64,000 nucleotides of DNA from Gemmatimonadota bacterium (GTDB taxonomy: Bacteria > Gemmatimonadota > Gemmatimonadetes > Gemmatimonadales > Gemmatimonadaceae): the NCBI GenBank assembly GCA_020161135.1, contig JAIUOB010000005.1:496001-560000 (forward strand). The letters run 5' to 3'. Made by a program: the position numbers and the translations under genes. Every line of letters begins with the position of its first letter. The stretch's first letter is position 1. A model generated the notes under the pieces. It made no database searches and was not told the DNA's origin. It saw nothing but the letters and a program-made list of their open reading frames with translations. This document shows positions 8,018 to 17,475 of the stretch, piece by piece.

Positions 8018-9423
8018 CACTTGGCACCTCCGGTGAGCGGCGCGACGGTCGTGAGCGCCAGGTCCTTCTTGCCTTCGGGCACCACGGTGAGCGTGATGCG
8101 GGGCTGGTTGCCGAGATACTGCTTCGCCACGCGCTGGATGTCGGCGAGGGTGAGCCGCTCGTAGCGCGCGAGATCCTGCGCGACGTAGTCGGGCGTGCCG
8201 GTGAAGTAGTTGTAGTACGACAACTGCGTGGCCTTGTTGAGCACCGACGACTGGTTGTCCAGGATGCTGGCACGCATGCCGTTCTTGACGCGCGTGAGCT
8301 CGCGTTCCGTCACGCCGTTCGCCGCGACATCGGCAAGCACCTTGGCGATCTCCGCGTCGACCTCGCGCGGATGCACGTTCGGCTTGGCCGTGGAGGACAG
8401 CACGAGCATGCCGTCGAGCTTCGCGGAGTTGTTGAACATCCCCACATCGGCCGCGATCTGCTTCTCGTAGACCAGCGTACGATAGAGGCGCGAGCTCTTG
8501 CCACCGGCCACGATCGACGCGAGCGCATCGAGCGCGGCGTCATCGGCGCTGAAGGCCTTCACGCTGTGCCATGCATGGTAGACGCGCGGCAGCTGCACGC
8601 GGTCCTCCATCACCAGCACCGTGTCCTTCGTGAGCCGTACGGGCGGCACGGTGGGACGTGCGATGTCGGCGTTGCGCGGAATGTGGCCGAAGTACTTCTG
8701 CACCCACGCCTTGGCCGAGTCCGGGTTGAAATCCCCCGCGATCGTGATGGTGGCGTTGTTGGGCGCATAGTAGCGACGGAAGAACTCCTTCACGTCGTCC
8801 AGCTTGGCGGCGCTCAGGTCGTCCATCGACCCGATCACGGGCCAGGAGTACGGGTGGTTGGCCGGATACATGACCGGCAGCAGCGTCTCGTAGGCGCGCC
8901 CGTACGGCTGGTTGTCGGTGTTCTGGCGGCGCTCGTTCTTCACGACATCGCGCTGCAGGTCCAGCTTGGCCTGATCCATCGTCGGCAGCAGCCATCCCAT
9001 GCGGTCGGCGTCGAGCCAGAGCATGAGGGGCAGGGCGTTGGACGGCCCGGACTCGTAGTAGTTCGTGCGATCGGTGTTGGTGCTGCCGTTGTTGTTCGCG
9101 CCGGCGGCCTCGAGCCACTCGTCGAACTTGCCCACCGGCACGTTCTGCGAGCCCATGAACATCACGTGCTCGAAGAGGTGGGCGAAGCCGGTGCGGCCCG
9201 CCTTCTCGTCGCCGGAGCCCACCTTGTAGAAGTTTTCGACCGCGACAATGGGCACCGACCGGTCGACGTGCAGGATGACTTCGAGGCCGTTGGGGAGCGT
9301 GTACTTCTCGTGCGGAATGGAGGGGGCCTTCTGGGCCCCGAGGCCGGGGACCGCCGGCAGCAGGCCGGCCGAGAGGCCGGCGAGCAGGGCGCCGGCGACC
9401 GTCGCAGCGCGTCGCGAGAGCAT
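8017..9423 (-). CDS. M16-family zinc peptidase, catalytic subunit
   Basis: 468 residues, exported: basic start MLSRR, a Leu/Ala/Gly core and a probable cut after GLGAQ. The inverted zinc motif HLFEH is in TGFAHLFEHVMFMGSQNVP near residue 72, with the downstream Glu ligand region NNNGSTNTDRTNYYE in its usual setting. The C-terminal M16 domain contains IAGDFNPDSAKAWVQKYFG. The likely role is degradation of peptides in the periplasm as a heterodimer with the next gene. A TTG at 9441 in frame would add six residues; the ATG at 9423 gives a more normal signal peptide. First gene of a three-gene unit, divergent from the permease 71 bp away. Confidence 0.92.
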   Translation of the reverse strand: MLSRRAATVAGALLAGLSAGLLPAVPGLGAQKAPSIPHEKYTLPNGLEVILHVDRSVPIVAVENFYKVGSGDEKAGRTGFAHLFEHVMFMGSQNVPVGKFDEWLEAAGANNNGSTNTDRTNYYESGPSNALPLMLWLDADRMGWLLPTMDQAKLDLQRDVVKNERRQNTDNQPYGRAYETLLPVMYPANHPYSWPVIGSMDDLSAAKLDDVKEFFRRYYAPNNATITIAGDFNPDSAKAWVQKYFGHIPRNADIARPTVPPVRLTKDTVLVMEDRVQLPRVYHAWHSVKAFSADDAALDALASIVAGGKSSRLYRTLVYEKQIAADVGMFNNSAKLDGMLVLSSTAKPNVHPREVDAEIAKVLADVAANGVTERELTRVKNGMRASILDNQSSVLNKATQLSYYNYFTGTPDYVAQDLARYERLTLADIQRVAKQYLGNQPRITLTVVPEGKKDLALTTVAPLTGGAK

Positions 9424-9494
9424 GCGGGTCAAGTCGGACAAGGGTGGGACTGCATGGCTAGCCGATCAAATGTACACACGGCACTTTGGCCGCC

Positions 9495-10862
9495 ATGGTT
9501 TCTTCCTCAGGCGCGCCGGTCCGGTACGAACCGCGACTCGGCACCTTCTCCGGCACGATGCTGGTGGTGGGCGGCATCATCGGGTCGGGCATCTTCCTGT
9601 CGCCCGCCGTCGTCGCGGCGCGGGTCGGCACCGCGTCGCTCACGCTGGCGGCGTGGGGGCTGGGCGCGATCGTGGCGATCATCGGCGGCTTCGTGTACGC
9701 CGAGCTCGGTGCCCGGCGGCCGCAGGCTGGTGGCAGCTACGTGTACCTGCGCGAGGCGTGGGGCCCGTTCCCCGCCTTCCTGTACGGGTGGGCGCTGTTC
9801 CTCATCATCGGGTCCGGCGCCATCGCGGCGGTGGCCAAGACCGCCGCGTCATACCTCGCCAGCCTCCTCGCCCTGGGCACGGGCGCCGAAACGCCCGTCG
9901 CGGTGGCGGTCATCGCGGTCCTCACCCTGCTCAACGTGCTCGGGGTGCGGGTCGGGGCGACGGCCGGCAACGTGCTCACCGTGCTCAAACTGACGGCCAT
10001 TGCGGCACTGGTGGTCGCGGCGCTGGTCTTCACGCCACGGGAGGCATCACCGGTCGTCGGCGCGGTGCCCCTCAGTGCGCCGGACGGCGGTGTGGCGCTG
10101 GTGACCACCATGGGGGCCGCACTCGTCCCGGTCCTCTTCTCCTTCGGCGGCTGGCAACAGACCAACGCCGTGGCGGAAGAACTCGTCGATCCGGCGCGCA
10201 CGCTGCCGCGCGCCCTCGTCCTCGGCGTCCTGGTGGTGGCGGCCACCTACCTCCTCGTCAACGTCGCCTACCTGCGCGCGCTCGGTGTCGAAGGCCTTGC
10301 CGCCAGCCGCGCGCCGGCAGCCGATACGATGTTCGTGTTCATGGGGCCCGTGGGGCGCACCATCATTGCGGTGGGCATCGTCACGTCGACACTCGGCTTC
10401 CTCAGCATGGTGGTGCTCATGTCGGCGCGGGTCTACCAGGCCATGGCGGCCGATGGACTCTTCTTCGCCAGCATGGCGCAGCTGCATCCGCGCACGCGCA
10501 CGCCGGTGGCGGCGTTGCTGGCACAGGGCGCGGTGTCGCTGGCCCTGCTGCTCACCGGCACGTTCGGGCAACTGCTCGACTATGTGGTCTTTGCCGACTG
10601 GATCTTCTTCGGCTCGACGGCGGCCACGTTGTTCGTGCTGCGCGCGCGCGACGATGCCGCCGGGCGCACCTCCACCGTGCGATCGGCGCTGCATCCGGTC
10701 GGCACCATCCTGTTCATCCTCGCGGCGGCGTACGTGACCATCGGCAGCATTCTCTCCAACCCCGGCAATGCGCTGCGTGGCGGCGCGCTGCTGGCGCTGG
10801 GATACCCCGTGTACCGCTATTGGCACGCGCGTCGCCCCACGCCAGTAGGGCGCGCGTCATGA
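9495..10862 (+). CDS. APC-family amino acid permease
   Basis: 455 residues with about twelve membrane helices. The first helix has the APC signature VVGGIIGSGIF with the unwound GSG that binds the amino- and carboxyl-groups of substrate; EELVDPARTLPRAL in the loop before helix 7 is also typical of the AAT/LAT branch. Substrate not predictable. A TTG nine bases upstream (9486) is possible, but ATG 9495 lies closer to the conserved start. Stop overlaps the next gene by 4 bp. Confidence 0.9.
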   Translation: MVSSSGAPVRYEPRLGTFSGTMLVVGGIIGSGIFLSPAVVAARVGTASLTLAAWGLGAIVAIIGGFVYAELGARRPQAGGSYVYLREAWGPFPAFLYGWALFLIIGSGAIAAVAKTAASYLASLLALGTGAETPVAVAVIAVLTLLNVLGVRVGATAGNVLTVLKLTAIAALVVAALVFTPREASPVVGAVPLSAPDGGVALVTTMGAALVPVLFSFGGWQQTNAVAEELVDPARTLPRALVLGVLVVAATYLLVNVAYLRALGVEGLAASRAPAADTMFVFMGPVGRTIIAVGIVTSTLGFLSMVVLMSARVYQAMAADGLFFASMAQLHPRTRTPVAALLAQGAVSLALLLTGTFGQLLDYVVFADWIFFGSTAATLFVLRARDDAAGRTSTVRSALHPVGTILFILAAAYVTIGSILSNPGNALRGGALLALGYPVYRYWHARRPTPVGRAS

Positions 10863-11752
10863 GCACCGTGCCCGATCGCGGCGCGAACACGGAGGGGCGC
10901 CCGGTCGACGTGGTGGTGGCACGCGTGGCCGCCCTGAGCCGCTATCCCGTCAAGTCGATGATGGGAGCCGATGTGGCCGAGTTGCCGCTCGACGCGCTGG
11001 GTGCCGCCGGCGATCGACGCTGGATCGTGATCGATGCCGACGGTGCGCAGGTCACGGCGCGGGTCTGCCACGCGCTGTTGCGCATCCGTCCCGCGTATAC
11101 GGACGGGCTCGACGGCGCCATCCGGCTGCACGCCGACGACGGCACGTCCATCGAGGTCGCCGTGCCGCCGCTCGGCGCGGCGGTGCGTGCCGTGCACATC
11201 TGGGGCGACGTGGTGGCCGCACAGGACGCCGGTGACGCCGTCGCGTCCTGGCTCTCGCAGCACCTGCATCGCGCGGTGCGCCTGGTGCGTCTTGCACCCA
11301 CGGCCACGCGCGGCCTCAAGCCCAAGTACGCGGGGCCGCTCGACCCGACGGGGCGCACGGTCGCCTTTCCCGATGGCGCGCCGCTGCTGCTCCTGGGTCT
11401 TCCCAGCATCGCGCATCTCAATGAGCGGCTGGTGGAGGCCGGCGCGACCGACGTCATGGATCGTCGCCGCTTTCGGGCCAACGTGTGGCTCGAGGGGCTC
11501 GCGCCACATGCCGAAGACACCTGGGGGCAGGTGCGCATTGGCGAGGTCACGCTGGGGTGCGGCTCGCTGTGCGAGCGGTGCGTGCTCACGACGGTCGACC
11601 CCGACACCGCCGCGAGCGGCCTCGAGCCGCTGCGCACCTTCGCGACCTATCGCCGCCAGGGCAGCGCGGTGATGTTCGGGGTGAATGCGACCCACACCGC
11701 GCCGGGCGTGCTGCGCGTGGGTGACGAGGTGCGGGTGCTGGCCTGGCGGTAA
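10859..11752 (+). CDS. MOSC domain protein with N-terminal beta-barrel (YcbX-like)
   Basis: 297 residues. Residues ~18-130 resemble the MOSC N-terminal barrel (LSRYPVKSMMGADVAELPL, GDRRWIVIDADG). Residues ~150-295 are the MOSC domain, with the conserved cysteine in CGSLCERCVLTTVDPDT; this Cys carries the molybdenum-cofactor sulfur or metal in relatives such as YcbX/mARC, which reduce N-hydroxylated compounds. No reductase partner is adjacent. Starts inside the permease stop (ATGA), an unobvious pairing. Likely cytoplasmic. Confidence 0.88.
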   Translation: MSTVPDRGANTEGRPVDVVVARVAALSRYPVKSMMGADVAELPLDALGAAGDRRWIVIDADGAQVTARVCHALLRIRPAYTDGLDGAIRLHADDGTSIEVAVPPLGAAVRAVHIWGDVVAAQDAGDAVASWLSQHLHRAVRLVRLAPTATRGLKPKYAGPLDPTGRTVAFPDGAPLLLLGLPSIAHLNERLVEAGATDVMDRRRFRANVWLEGLAPHAEDTWGQVRIGEVTLGCGSLCERCVLTTVDPDTAASGLEPLRTFATYRRQGSAVMFGVNATHTAPGVLRVGDEVRVLAWR

Positions 11753-11768
11753 CCTGACTGTAACGCAA

Positions 11769-11804
11769 AGGGGGAAGGCGACGACGAGCGTCGGCCTTCC
11801 CCCT
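11769..11804. terminator. bidirectional terminator hairpin
   Basis: AGGGGGAAGGC and GCCTTCCCCCT form an 11-bp perfect stem (arms 11769-11779 and 11794-11804) with additional pairing inside the loop. It lies between the stop of the MOSC gene and the 3' end of the minus-strand tRNA-Asn and can serve both converging transcripts. Confidence 0.8.
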
Positions 11805-11831
11805 CTCACCAGCGTGTTTCCCTTCCAACAG

Positions 11832-11904
11832 CTCCCCGGGAGGGACTCGAACCCCCGACAGGGTGATTAACAGTCACCTGCTCTACCACCTGAGCTACCG
11901 GGGA
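11832..11904 (-). tRNA. tRNA-Asn, anticodon GTT
   Basis: 73-nt cloverleaf on the minus strand: acceptor TCCCCGG pairs with CCGGGGA plus discriminator G, D-arm GCTC...GAGC, anticodon loop CTGTTAA, T-loop TTCGAGT. No CCA is encoded. It starts 45 bp after the uvrA stop, so it could be read from the uvrA transcript or from a promoter in that short gap. Confidence 0.96.
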
Positions 11905-11949
11905 AGGGCTCCGCCTCGCCAAACCGCCCGGCGACGCAGCCCCCAATTA

Positions 11950-14796
11950 TCACCGGGAAGCGAGCAGCGGCGCAAGCCACCGCCCGGTGTGCGACGCCGG
12001 ATGCGTCGCGATCTCCTCCGGGCGCCCCTCAGCCACCACGCGGCCGCCGCCGTCGCCCCCGTCGGGACCCATGTCGATGATCCAGTCGGCCAGCTTGATC
12101 ACGTCGAGGTGATGCTCGATGAGCACCAGCGTGTGCCCCTGCGTCAGCAGGCGCTCGAACACCACGACCAGCTTCTGGATGTCCTCGAGATGCAGCCCGG
12201 TCGTGGGCTCGTCCATGACGTACAGCTTGCGGCCACCCCCGCTGCGTGTCCCACCCTTCACGCCGAGTGCCAGTTCGCGGGCGATCTTGAGCCGCTGCGC
12301 CTCGCCGCCCGACAGCGTCGTGGCGGGCTGCCCCAGGCGCAGGTAGCCCAACCCCACCTGCTGCACGTGCCAGAGCGCCTGCGCCAGCTTGTCCTCGCGC
12401 GGGAAGAAGCGGATGGCTTCGTCGATGGTCAGTTCGAGGACGTCGGCGATGGAGCGCCCCTTCACCTTCACCTCGAGCACCTCCGGCTTGAAGCGCCGGC
12501 CACCGCACTGCTCGCAGGGCACGAACACGTCGGCCATGAACACCATTTCCACCTCGAGGGCCCCCGCTCCCTCGCAGTGGTCGCAGCGGCCGCCGGCCAC
12601 GTTGAACGAGAAGTGCCCCGGTCCGTGGCCACGCGTCCGCGCGAGCGGCGTGTCGGCGAACAGGCGCCGGATCTCGTCGTACGCCTTCACGAACGTCACC
12701 GGATTGCTGCGCGGCGAACGACCGATGGGGCTCTGGTCCACCAGCACGATGTCATCGAGATACTCGGTGCCGGTTAGCGCGTCGAACGCGCCAACCGTCT
12801 CGCCGAGGTGCTCGCGCGCCGAGTGCTCGCCCTTGAGCGCCGACTCCAGTGCATGCACCAGCACGTCATGCACGAGCGTGCTCTTCCCCGACCCGGACAC
12901 GCCGGTGACGACGGTGAGCGCGCCGATGGGGATGCGCACATCGACCCCGTGCACGTTGTTCGCGCGGGCACCGGTGAGCGTGAGCCACCGCGGTCCGACC
13001 GCGCGCCGTGTGGCCGGCAGCGCGATCTCCCGCGCGCCGGTGAGGTACTGGCCGGTGAGCGGGCTCTCACTCGCCCGCGACATGGGGCCCGCGAACACCA
13101 CCTCACCGCCATGCGCGCCCGCCGCCGGCCCCAGCTCGATGAGGTAGTCGGCAATGCGCATCGCCTCGAGATCGTGCTCGACCATGACGACGGTGTTGCC
13201 CAGGTCGCGCAACCGCTTGAGCAACGTCAGCAGCCGATCGAGGTCGCGCGGGTGCAGGCCGATGCTCGGCTCGTCGAGCACATAGGTGGCGTCCACCAGC
13301 GCCGCGCCGAGCGCGTTGGCGAGCGTGATGCGCTGGGCCTCGCCGCCCGACAGGGTCCGCGTCGCGCGATCGAGCGTGAGATAGGTGAGCCCCACGTCGG
13401 TGAGGAACCGCGTGCGGGCGCGCGCCTCGCGCAACACCGTCTCGGCCACCACCGCATCGCCACCGGGCAACGCGAGCGCATCGAGCCACTCCCGCAGTTG
13501 TGCGACCGGCCAGGCCGATGCCTCGGCGATCGTGCGGCCGGCGATGCGCACCTGCAGCGCGTCCGGCTGCAGCTTGGCACCTCCGCAGGCGGGGCAGGGG
13601 CGCGCGCGCTGGTACTGCCGCAGGAACACGCGGATGTACTGCTTGTAGCGCTTCTCCTCGAGCGCCACGAGAAACGGAAAGATGCCGGTGTAGCCACGGG
13701 TGCGGGCGCGGAGCAGCTGCTCGCGCGCGGGCTCGGGCAACTGCTGCCACGGCACATCGGGGGACACGCCGATCGCCCGCGCGAACTCGACCACCTGGCG
13801 GCGCTGCTTCTCGTAGCGCGGCGCCGTCCACGGATCGATGGCGCCCTCGCGCACCGAGCGCCGTGGGTCGGGCACGATGAGCGACAGATCGTAGTCGAGC
13901 GTGGCGCCGAAACCGTTGCAGGTGCCGCAGGCGCCGCGGGGGTTGTTGAACGAGAAGAGCTGCGGGGTGGGCGACGGCGCGCGGGTGCCGTCGTCCGGGC
14001 ACTCGAACCGCTCGGTGAACGCCAGGCGCGACACGGTGGCGCCGGGCTGCGGCGCGTCGGCGGGCGCCACCACCGGGGTGGCAAGGAGCAACACGACGTC
14101 GCCGTCGCCTTCGGTGAACGCCGTCTGCACCGCATCGGCCACACGGCCGCGCGCGGCGGCGTCCACCCGGAGCCGGTCGACCACCACCAGCACGTCGCGG
14201 GTGGCCGCCAGGTCGAGCCCGGCTGGCAGTTCGTCGAGGTGGTGCTGCACGTCCCCCACTGCGATTCGCACGAAACCGCGTGCCCGCAGGTTCTCGGTGA
14301 TGATGGCGTGGGTGACCGCCTCCGAGCGGATGAGCGGGCAGGCCACCACGAACCGCGTGCCCTCAGGGAGTGTCAGCGCGATATCCGTGACGGACTGCAC
14401 GGTGGCGGGACGAAGCTCACGTCCGCAGGTACGACAGTAGGTGCGCCCCACCCGCGCCCACAGGAGCCGCAGGTAGTCGTAGATCTCTGTCGCGGTGCCG
14501 ACCGTGCTGCGCGACGTGCGCGTGGGATTCTTCTGCTCGATCGCCACGGCGGGCGAGAGCCCCTCGATGAGATCGACGGCCGGCTTCTCCATGCGCTCGA
14601 GGAACTGACGCGCATACGCCGACAGCGATTCCACATACCGCCGCTGCCCCTCGGCGTAGAGCGTATCGAAGGCCAGCGAGGACTTGCCGGAGCCGGAAAC
14701 GCCCGTCACCACGGAGATGGCGCGGCGCGGAATGTCGAGATCGATGCCCTTGAGGTTGTGCTGGCGCGCACCCCGAATACGGATCGTGTCCTTCAT
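11950..14796 (-). CDS. uvrA: UvrABC nucleotide excision repair, ATPase subunit A
   Basis: 948 residues, standard length. Dimeric damage sensor that loads UvrB onto DNA. First ATP site GVSGSGKSSLAFDTLY near residue 33; YVESLSAYARQFLERM beside it; zinc modules with CGTCNGFG and CPACGG; signature loop LSGGEAQRITLANALG followed by DEPSIGLHPRD. Second half: GVSGSGKSTLVHDVL, the CDHCEGAG ... CEQCGG zinc finger near 720-750 and a second LSGGEAQRLKIA with DEPTTGLH. Divergent from the PP2C gene across 127 bp; no obvious LexA-type palindrome seen there. Confidence 0.98.
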   Translation of the reverse strand: MKDTIRIRGARQHNLKGIDLDIPRRAISVVTGVSGSGKSSLAFDTLYAEGQRRYVESLSAYARQFLERMEKPAVDLIEGLSPAVAIEQKNPTRTSRSTVGTATEIYDYLRLLWARVGRTYCRTCGRELRPATVQSVTDIALTLPEGTRFVVACPLIRSEAVTHAIITENLRARGFVRIAVGDVQHHLDELPAGLDLAATRDVLVVVDRLRVDAAARGRVADAVQTAFTEGDGDVVLLLATPVVAPADAPQPGATVSRLAFTERFECPDDGTRAPSPTPQLFSFNNPRGACGTCNGFGATLDYDLSLIVPDPRRSVREGAIDPWTAPRYEKQRRQVVEFARAIGVSPDVPWQQLPEPAREQLLRARTRGYTGIFPFLVALEEKRYKQYIRVFLRQYQRARPCPACGGAKLQPDALQVRIAGRTIAEASAWPVAQLREWLDALALPGGDAVVAETVLREARARTRFLTDVGLTYLTLDRATRTLSGGEAQRITLANALGAALVDATYVLDEPSIGLHPRDLDRLLTLLKRLRDLGNTVVMVEHDLEAMRIADYLIELGPAAGAHGGEVVFAGPMSRASESPLTGQYLTGAREIALPATRRAVGPRWLTLTGARANNVHGVDVRIPIGALTVVTGVSGSGKSTLVHDVLVHALESALKGEHSAREHLGETVGAFDALTGTEYLDDIVLVDQSPIGRSPRSNPVTFVKAYDEIRRLFADTPLARTRGHGPGHFSFNVAGGRCDHCEGAGALEVEMVFMADVFVPCEQCGGRRFKPEVLEVKVKGRSIADVLELTIDEAIRFFPREDKLAQALWHVQQVGLGYLRLGQPATTLSGGEAQRLKIARELALGVKGGTRSGGGRKLYVMDEPTTGLHLEDIQKLVVVFERLLTQGHTLVLIEHHLDVIKLADWIIDMGPDGGDGGGRVVAEGRPEEIATHPASHTGRWLAPLLASR

Positions 14797-14923
14797 TCAG
14801 CGAAAACTAGGGGCGTGTACAGGGCCGGTCCGCTTGCCAACCGGCGAGGCCCCCGGGTACCTTCGCTGGCGGTGGCCGTCGTCCGGCCGCCCCCATCCTC
14901 TGAGACGACCCCACTCCATCCAC

Positions 14924-15715
14924 GTGCAGCTTTCTGTCGCCGCCGGCACCGACGTCGGACGCATACGGGCAGGCAACGAGGACAGCCTCTATGCAGACGC
15001 CGATCAGGAGCGCGGCCTCTTCATCGTGGCCGACGGCATGGGTGGCCATGCGGCCGGTGAAGTGGCGAGCGAGATGGCGGTCCAGATCGTGGCGCGCGAC
15101 CTCAGCGATGTCCGCGACCTGACCCACGGCGACGTCGGCACTCGCATGGCCGATGCACTCAAGGCGGCCAATCGGGCCATCTACGAGCGCACCATCGAGG
15201 AAGCCGACAAGCAGGGGATGGGCACCACCGCCTCCTGTCTCATGATGGGGCAGGGTCGCTTCATCATTGGACACATCGGCGACTCCCGCGTGTACCTCCT
15301 GCGCGACGGAACGTTCCGCCAGGTCACCAAGGACCACTCCTACGTGCAGGAGCAGGTCGACGCGGGATTCCTCACCCCCGAGCAGGCCCGCTACCACCCC
15401 TACAGCAACGTCATCACGCGGTGCGTGGGGGCCAACGCGGCGGTCGAGGCCGATGTCCTCACCGGTGACCTGCAGAACGGCGACCTCTTCCTCGTCGCCT
15501 CCGACGGGCTCACGGGCATGGTCGAGGACCCGCAGCTCCGGAAGATCCTCGAGTCCAAGCCGACGCCGGGCACCATGGTCGACGCCATGATCACCGAGGC
15601 GAACCGCCGCGGCGGGCTCGACAACATCACCGCCATCGTCGTGCAGGTCGTCTCCGTGCACAGCAGCGGGCGCACGGGCACCACGGGCGAGACGCCGGCC
15701 GTCTCGCGCGGCTGA
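14924..15715 (+). CDS. PP2C-family Ser/Thr protein phosphatase (Stp1/PrpC type)
   Basis: 263 residues; removes phosphate from Ser/Thr residues set by Hanks-type kinases. All metal-binding motifs are present: GRIRAGNEDS near 11, FIVADGMGGHAAGE near 33 (two-metal Asp-Gly), GMGTTASCLMM, IGHIGDSRVYLLRDG near 115, LVASDGLTGMVED near 190 and GGLDNITAIVVQV near 235. GTG 14924 is the only start that puts the core at the usual distance; no ATG is available close by. No kinase is adjacent. A possible promoter is TTGCCA (14834) with a TACCTT-like -10; weak. Confidence 0.92.
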   Translation: MQLSVAAGTDVGRIRAGNEDSLYADADQERGLFIVADGMGGHAAGEVASEMAVQIVARDLSDVRDLTHGDVGTRMADALKAANRAIYERTIEEADKQGMGTTASCLMMGQGRFIIGHIGDSRVYLLRDGTFRQVTKDHSYVQEQVDAGFLTPEQARYHPYSNVITRCVGANAAVEADVLTGDLQNGDLFLVASDGLTGMVEDPQLRKILESKPTPGTMVDAMITEANRRGGLDNITAIVVQVVSVHSSGRTGTTGETPAVSRG

Positions 15716-15726
15716 CCGCCGGCCGC

Positions 15727-15936
15727 ATGGCCGACAGCGCGCCCACACCGCCGCCCGCAGCCGACGCGTCCGACTCGGTCGGTGCACTGGCGGAGCTGTA
15801 TCTGGGGAACCTGCTCTACGCCCTCGAGCGGTGTGCCCTGTCGCTGGACGGGGAGGCCAAGCCCGTCGAGGCGGCGTTCTATCGCGGAATCGGCCGCAAA
15901 CTGGCTGACGCGCACCGGCAGCACCGCCGCCCCTGA
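15727..15936 (+). CDS. small unrecognised protein, 69 residues
   Basis: Begins 11 bp after the phosphatase stop, same strand. Pro/Ala-rich N-terminus (about 18 residues), then a helix-forming stretch LGNLLYALERCALSLDG and a basic end GRKLADAHRQHRRP. Probably co-transcribed with the phosphatase. No family recognised; position and composition argue for a real gene, but it is short. Confidence 0.55.
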   Translation: MADSAPTPPPAADASDSVGALAELYLGNLLYALERCALSLDGEAKPVEAAFYRGIGRKLADAHRQHRRP

Positions 15937-15966
15937 GCGGCTCGCGCGCCCCGACCGACGCGCCGC

Positions 15967-17250
15967 CTAGCTCAGGAGGGGCGCGTCCCGGTCGAGCAGC
16001 GCGGCGACGTCGTCGGCATCGCGCCGCAGGAGCTGGAGCAGCGGCTCGGTGGGCACCGGTCTCCGCTCGGCGGTGAACACCCGCAGCCGCCTCGCGCTGC
16101 GATACAGCTCGTCGCTGAGCCGCGGCAGGTCGATCGTGCCCTCCCACCCCGGGGCGCGCAGGTGGTCGACGCATCCATCGCGCCGCTGCACCGGCAGATC
16201 GAGCCCCAGCATCTCCGTCTTGGCGGGGAAGTCGAGCAGCAGGCTTCCCGGCGGATAGCCCAGCTCGCGAGCCAGGGCGTCCTCGACGCGGCGGGTGAGC
16301 GGATAGTCGGCCGCGATCCACTCGCCGATGTCGTCACCCAACGTGGCCGCCGGGCACTCGTACGCGCGCTTGTGCAGGCGCCGATAGCGCAGCCCCTCGA
16401 GCAGCGTGCGTCCCGAGGGTGAGAGCTGCGGCGTATCGAGATGCGCCAGCAAGCCTTCGTCGGTCTGCCGCGCGAGAATCACCGGGCTCACATCGCCACC
16501 GGTGAGCGCGGTCGCCACCAGGCGCTTGTACATGGCCGTCGCGCTGCGCACCGCATGGTGCCAATACACGTTGCGATACATCTGATACTTCGCGAACAGC
16601 AGTGATTCGATGGCCGACAGCCCCTTCTCATGCACGCCGACGCGCGGGCGCGTGTGCCCCGGCGTCGTGACCACCACGAGTGAGTTGAGCAGGCGGTCGA
16701 CATCGATCTCGCCGTACGGCACGCCGCACATGGTGGCGTCGCGCTTGAGGTACTCGATCTTGTCCAGGTCGATGGAGCCCGAGATGAGCCCCTGCAGCGG
16801 ATGGGGGCTCGTGCCCGCGATGAGCGCGAACACCTCGGCCGGCGCCGTCGGACCCAGCGCCGCCGCCAGGCGCTCGGCGATGATCCCCTCGGTCACCAGG
16901 GGGCGCGCGATCTCCTCATGATGGGTGACCCCGATCTCCTCCACGGCGTGGGAGAACGGGTAATGCCCCACATCGTGCAGCAGCGCCGCCGCGCGGACAA
17001 TCTGGCTGTCGCGCGGGGTGAGGTCGCGGAGCGCGCCCCGCTCCTCCAACAGGCGCAGCGCCATGCCGGCGAGGTGCCAGGCGCCAAGTGCATGCTCGAA
17101 TCTGGAATGGGATGCGCCGGGGTAGACCAGAAAGGCGAGCCCCAGTTGCCGCACGTAGCGCAGGCGCTGCAGCACCGGCGTCTCGAGCAGCGCGAGGGCG
17201 AGCGGGTCGAGACGAATGTTGTTCCAGAGCGGGTCGCGAAGGATCTCCAT
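15967..17250 (-). CDS. HD-domain phosphohydrolase (dNTPase/SAMHD1-like, YwfO type)
   Basis: 427 residues. Metal-binding HD residues are spread as in dGTPase/SAMHD1 relatives: HSRFEH near residue 49, LLHDVGHYPFSHAVEE near 90, HHEE near 110 and DLDKIEYLKRD near 162. Members hydrolyse dNTPs or related nucleotides; the substrate here is not determined. ATG 17250 is preceded by TATACT on the minus strand (17262-17257), about 7 bases from the start codon, so the mRNA may be leaderless. The gene converges on the phosphatase pair. Confidence 0.88.
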   Translation of the reverse strand: MEILRDPLWNNIRLDPLALALLETPVLQRLRYVRQLGLAFLVYPGASHSRFEHALGAWHLAGMALRLLEERGALRDLTPRDSQIVRAAALLHDVGHYPFSHAVEEIGVTHHEEIARPLVTEGIIAERLAAALGPTAPAEVFALIAGTSPHPLQGLISGSIDLDKIEYLKRDATMCGVPYGEIDVDRLLNSLVVVTTPGHTRPRVGVHEKGLSAIESLLFAKYQMYRNVYWHHAVRSATAMYKRLVATALTGGDVSPVILARQTDEGLLAHLDTPQLSPSGRTLLEGLRYRRLHKRAYECPAATLGDDIGEWIAADYPLTRRVEDALARELGYPPGSLLLDFPAKTEMLGLDLPVQRRDGCVDHLRAPGWEGTIDLPRLSDELYRSARRLRVFTAERRPVPTEPLLQLLRRDADDVAALLDRDAPLLS

Positions 17251-17475
17251 GTGGCAAGTATAGAGGATGTGGTTGTCATCGGCCCGTCAGCTTCGGCGTG
17301 GTCCGGGTCGGCGTCGCGATGTAACAGGGAGGCCGACGCGTCAGTTGGAGTGACAGGACGCGCAGAAATGTGATGAGTCGGAGCCGGACGGGCCCCCAAC
17401 GAAATGCATGGCGTCTGCATAAAGGAGCCATAGCTCACGCCTTAACACCTCCGGGTGTCATCCGTCCAACACGGT

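Noticed and set aside
12808..15060. Long plus-strand open frame of ~750 codons opposite uvrA
   Set aside because: Product is Arg/Gly/His-rich nonsense with no motif; uvrA on the other strand has full family conservation. High GC opens antisense frames. The same holds for frames opposite mfd (43894-47127 minus), typA (51571-53493 minus) and the TonB receptor (17458-19011 minus).
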